Assembly (NCBI GenBank): GCA_000435335.1
Contig: FR891328.1
Location: forward strand, 46,453-71,085
Reading direction: 5' to 3'
Source of the DNA: Clostridium sp. CAG:964
GTDB lineage: Bacteria; Bacillota; Clostridia; Oscillospirales; Acutalibacteraceae
DNA: 24,633 bases
Positions 23,567 to 24,633 of this stretch are shown here, one piece after another. Every line of letters begins with the position of its first letter. The first letter of the stretch is position 1. A model generated the notes under the pieces. That model was given only the letters and a program-made list of their open reading frames with translations. It had not been told where the DNA came from and did no database searches. The position numbers and the translations under genes were made by a program.

Positions 23567-23613
23567 ATTGACAAGGGCTATGTCATAAAGCAGCAGAAAG
23601 GGCGGTGATTACT

Positions 23614-24348
23614 GTGTTGGGAGAATTTATTGATGTTGCTATACTGGGCAAAATATCTAAAAAAGGTGTATACACCGGCTATATAGTCAAGTGTGAAAAC
23701 AAAAAGTACAAGCGTAACAGTATTGTTGTGTTTTCCAGAACGCCACTGTCCGAAACAGTGCACTGCACGGTAATTGCTACCACACAGCTAAATAACAACA
23801 TAAAATTTATTGCTGCACCAAGCGGTCAAATATACTATCAGCCCGAAATAAAAGAGCTTTTGCGTGAGGTAAGGAATGTTCGCTACAACAAGCTAACCTG
23901 CTTATACGAAAAGTCCTGCGGTGCTATTGTATTCCATAGGTTTTCTGACGGTATCAAGGTTTTGCTGGTAAAAAACCACAACGGAAGATACTGGAGCTTC
24001 CCTAAAGGTCATATGGAAAAAAACGAAAACGAGCACCAAACAGCAGCAAGAGAAATAAAAGAGGAAACCGGACTGACCGTTCGTTTCTATGACAATTACC
24101 GACAAATAAGCGACTATATACCATTTGGCAGAATAAAAAAGAGAGTTGTCTTTTTTCTGGCAGAGGCACGCACAGCAGATGTAAAAATTCAAAAATCGGA
24201 GATTGACCTATATATATGGGTTACATTTGAAGAAGCCCAGCGTATGTGCAAATACGAAAACGACCTGCGTGTACTGAAAAAAGCAGAAAATATGATTAAA
24301 TATCACGACAGGCGAAAAAGAGAAAAAAGAAGAAATGTTATAAAATAA
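23614..24348 (+). CDS. Nudix hydrolase with an N-terminal extension
   Basis: A 244-aa protein. The C-terminal half (about 103-235) is a Nudix hydrolase with a complete Nudix box, G132 to L154 (GHMEKNENEHQTAAREIKEETGL pattern, with REIKEE), which cleaves nucleoside diphosphate-linked substrates. YWSFPKGHME resembles diadenosine polyphosphate hydrolases. The first 100 residues form a separate domain I do not recognise, with a beta-rich look and YTGYIVKCENKKYKRNSI. The start is uncertain: GTG 23614 has AAAGGG at good spacing, while GTG 23605 lies too close to it. The C-terminus is very basic (RRKREKRRN), which could bind RNA. It lies 47 nt after the DHHW-like gene. Confidence 0.85.
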   Translation: MLGEFIDVAILGKISKKGVYTGYIVKCENKKYKRNSIVVFSRTPLSETVHCTVIATTQLNNNIKFIAAPSGQIYYQPEIKELLREVRNVRYNKLTCLYEKSCGAIVFHRFSDGIKVLLVKNHNGRYWSFPKGHMEKNENEHQTAAREIKEETGLTVRFYDNYRQISDYIPFGRIKKRVVFFLAEARTADVKIQKSEIDLYIWVTFEEAQRMCKYENDLRVLKKAENMIKYHDRRKREKRRNVIK

Positions 24349-24405
24349 CTATTTTTTTCACTTTGACAGTAATATTAACAAGCACCGAATACAAAGTAAA
24401 AAAGC

Positions 24406-24455
24406 AGCCCCTGCCTCCACAAGGACGTAATCCCTTGGAGGCAGGGGCTAATATT
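24406..24455 (+). terminator. Terminator downstream of the Nudix gene
   Basis: A 13-bp GC-rich stem pairs 24406-24418 with 24437-24449 and is followed by AATATTTTAAT. On the minus strand the 5' arm is followed by TGCTTTTTTACTTTG, a better T-run, so it may work in both directions. Confidence 0.8.
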
Positions 24456-24462
24456 TTAATAA

Positions 24463-24520
24463 TTGAGCAGATTACGCTTATTATATGTATTTTATGTAAA
24501 TAACAAGCTGCCCAATTATG
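24463..24520. other. Nested inverted repeat near the right edge
   Basis: ATAATTGAGCAG (about 24463-24474) pairs with CTGCCCAATTAT (about 24508-24519), 12 bp with one G-U, and shorter pairs (CTTATTAT with AATAACAAG) nest inside. It may be a terminator for a minus-strand gene entering from the right, or a structured RNA. The T-run is weak. Confidence 0.4.
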
Positions 24521-24529
24521 AATAAGGTC

Positions 24530-24633
24530 TTAACCACCTCTGCTTAGAGTATATGAAGTTTTGGCTTTATCTTGTAGTTTGCGAATATCCGTATAAATAG
24601 AAAAAGCCCTTTGAGAAAAGGATTTCTCCTCTC
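24530..24633 (-). CDS. Possible C-terminus of a gene entering from the right edge
   Basis: On the minus strand a frame open at the edge runs 33 codons to TAA at 24530-24532. The peptide ends in TSYTLSRGG. Its composition (Lys, Asp, Gln, Ser, Thr) is protein-like and a hairpin follows, but the length is too short to prove coding and I recognise no family. Other frames here also stay open for 21-29 codons. Confidence 0.3.
   Translation of the reverse strand, partial: EEKSFSQRAFSIYTDIRKLQDKAKTSYTLSRGG

Noticed and set aside
24567..24614. Second leader peptide (15 codons with Phe, Trp and Tyr) at the right edge
   Set aside because: Weak ribosome site, no convincing terminator or alternative pairing, and no downstream gene in view.

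Overview
The window looks like chromosome from a low-GC, Gram-positive anaerobe of the class Clostridia, most likely Oscillospiraceae/Ruminococcus-like. The grounds are strong AGGAGG ribosome binding sites, textbook sigma-A promoters (several TTGNNN-17-TATAAT), many T-tailed hairpin terminators, an agrB/agrD pair, and a secreted protein with cohesin-like modules. The genus is inference only.

Layout. (1) 1-1652, minus: start of a large secreted protein with three cohesin-like repeats, running off the left edge. (2) 2009-3022, minus: galE with its own promoter and terminator. (3) 3401-4121, minus: agrD and agrB, an orphan autoinducer pair with no histidine kinase or response regulator in view. 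(4) 4361-8045, minus: a MacB-type ABC transporter (permease, ATPase, permease) whose first permease is broken by tandem, diverged, out-of-frame duplications. (5) 8365-15248, plus: the aromatic amino acid operon aroF-tyrA-aroB-aroA-aroC-pheA. It is preceded by a consensus promoter, a 29-codon leader peptide with eight Phe/Tyr codons, and mutually exclusive RNA hairpins ending in a terminator, as expected of a ribosome-dependent attenuator. (6) 15173-17319: three minus-strand genes (ICMT-like methyltransferase, LOG-family protein, isochorismatase-like hydrolase). They lie between two perfect 69-bp copies of the 3' end of pheA, so this block looks inserted or rearranged. (7) 17670-18716, plus: D-lactate dehydrogenase-like gene with a four-cysteine tail. 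(8) 18812-20531, minus: GtrA-like flippase and a GtrB-like glycosyltransferase. (9) 20771-22201, plus: sodium/alanine symporter. (10) 22430-24348, plus: DHHW/SGNH-like membrane-anchored protein and a Nudix hydrolase. (11) The right edge holds hairpins and possibly the tail of another minus-strand gene.

How it works together. The aro operon encodes the committed step (DAHP synthase with an N-terminal regulatory-type domain), four further pathway enzymes and both branches to Tyr and Phe. Control is apparently layered: attenuation by charged Phe/Tyr tRNA at transcription, and allosteric domains on AroF and PheA at the protein level. aroD, aroE and aroK are not in the window. The most interesting points are the attenuator, the agrBD pair with a predicted serine-closed (lactone) pheromone and direct repeats upstream of its promoter, the duplicated and broken permease, and the 69-bp repeat pair.
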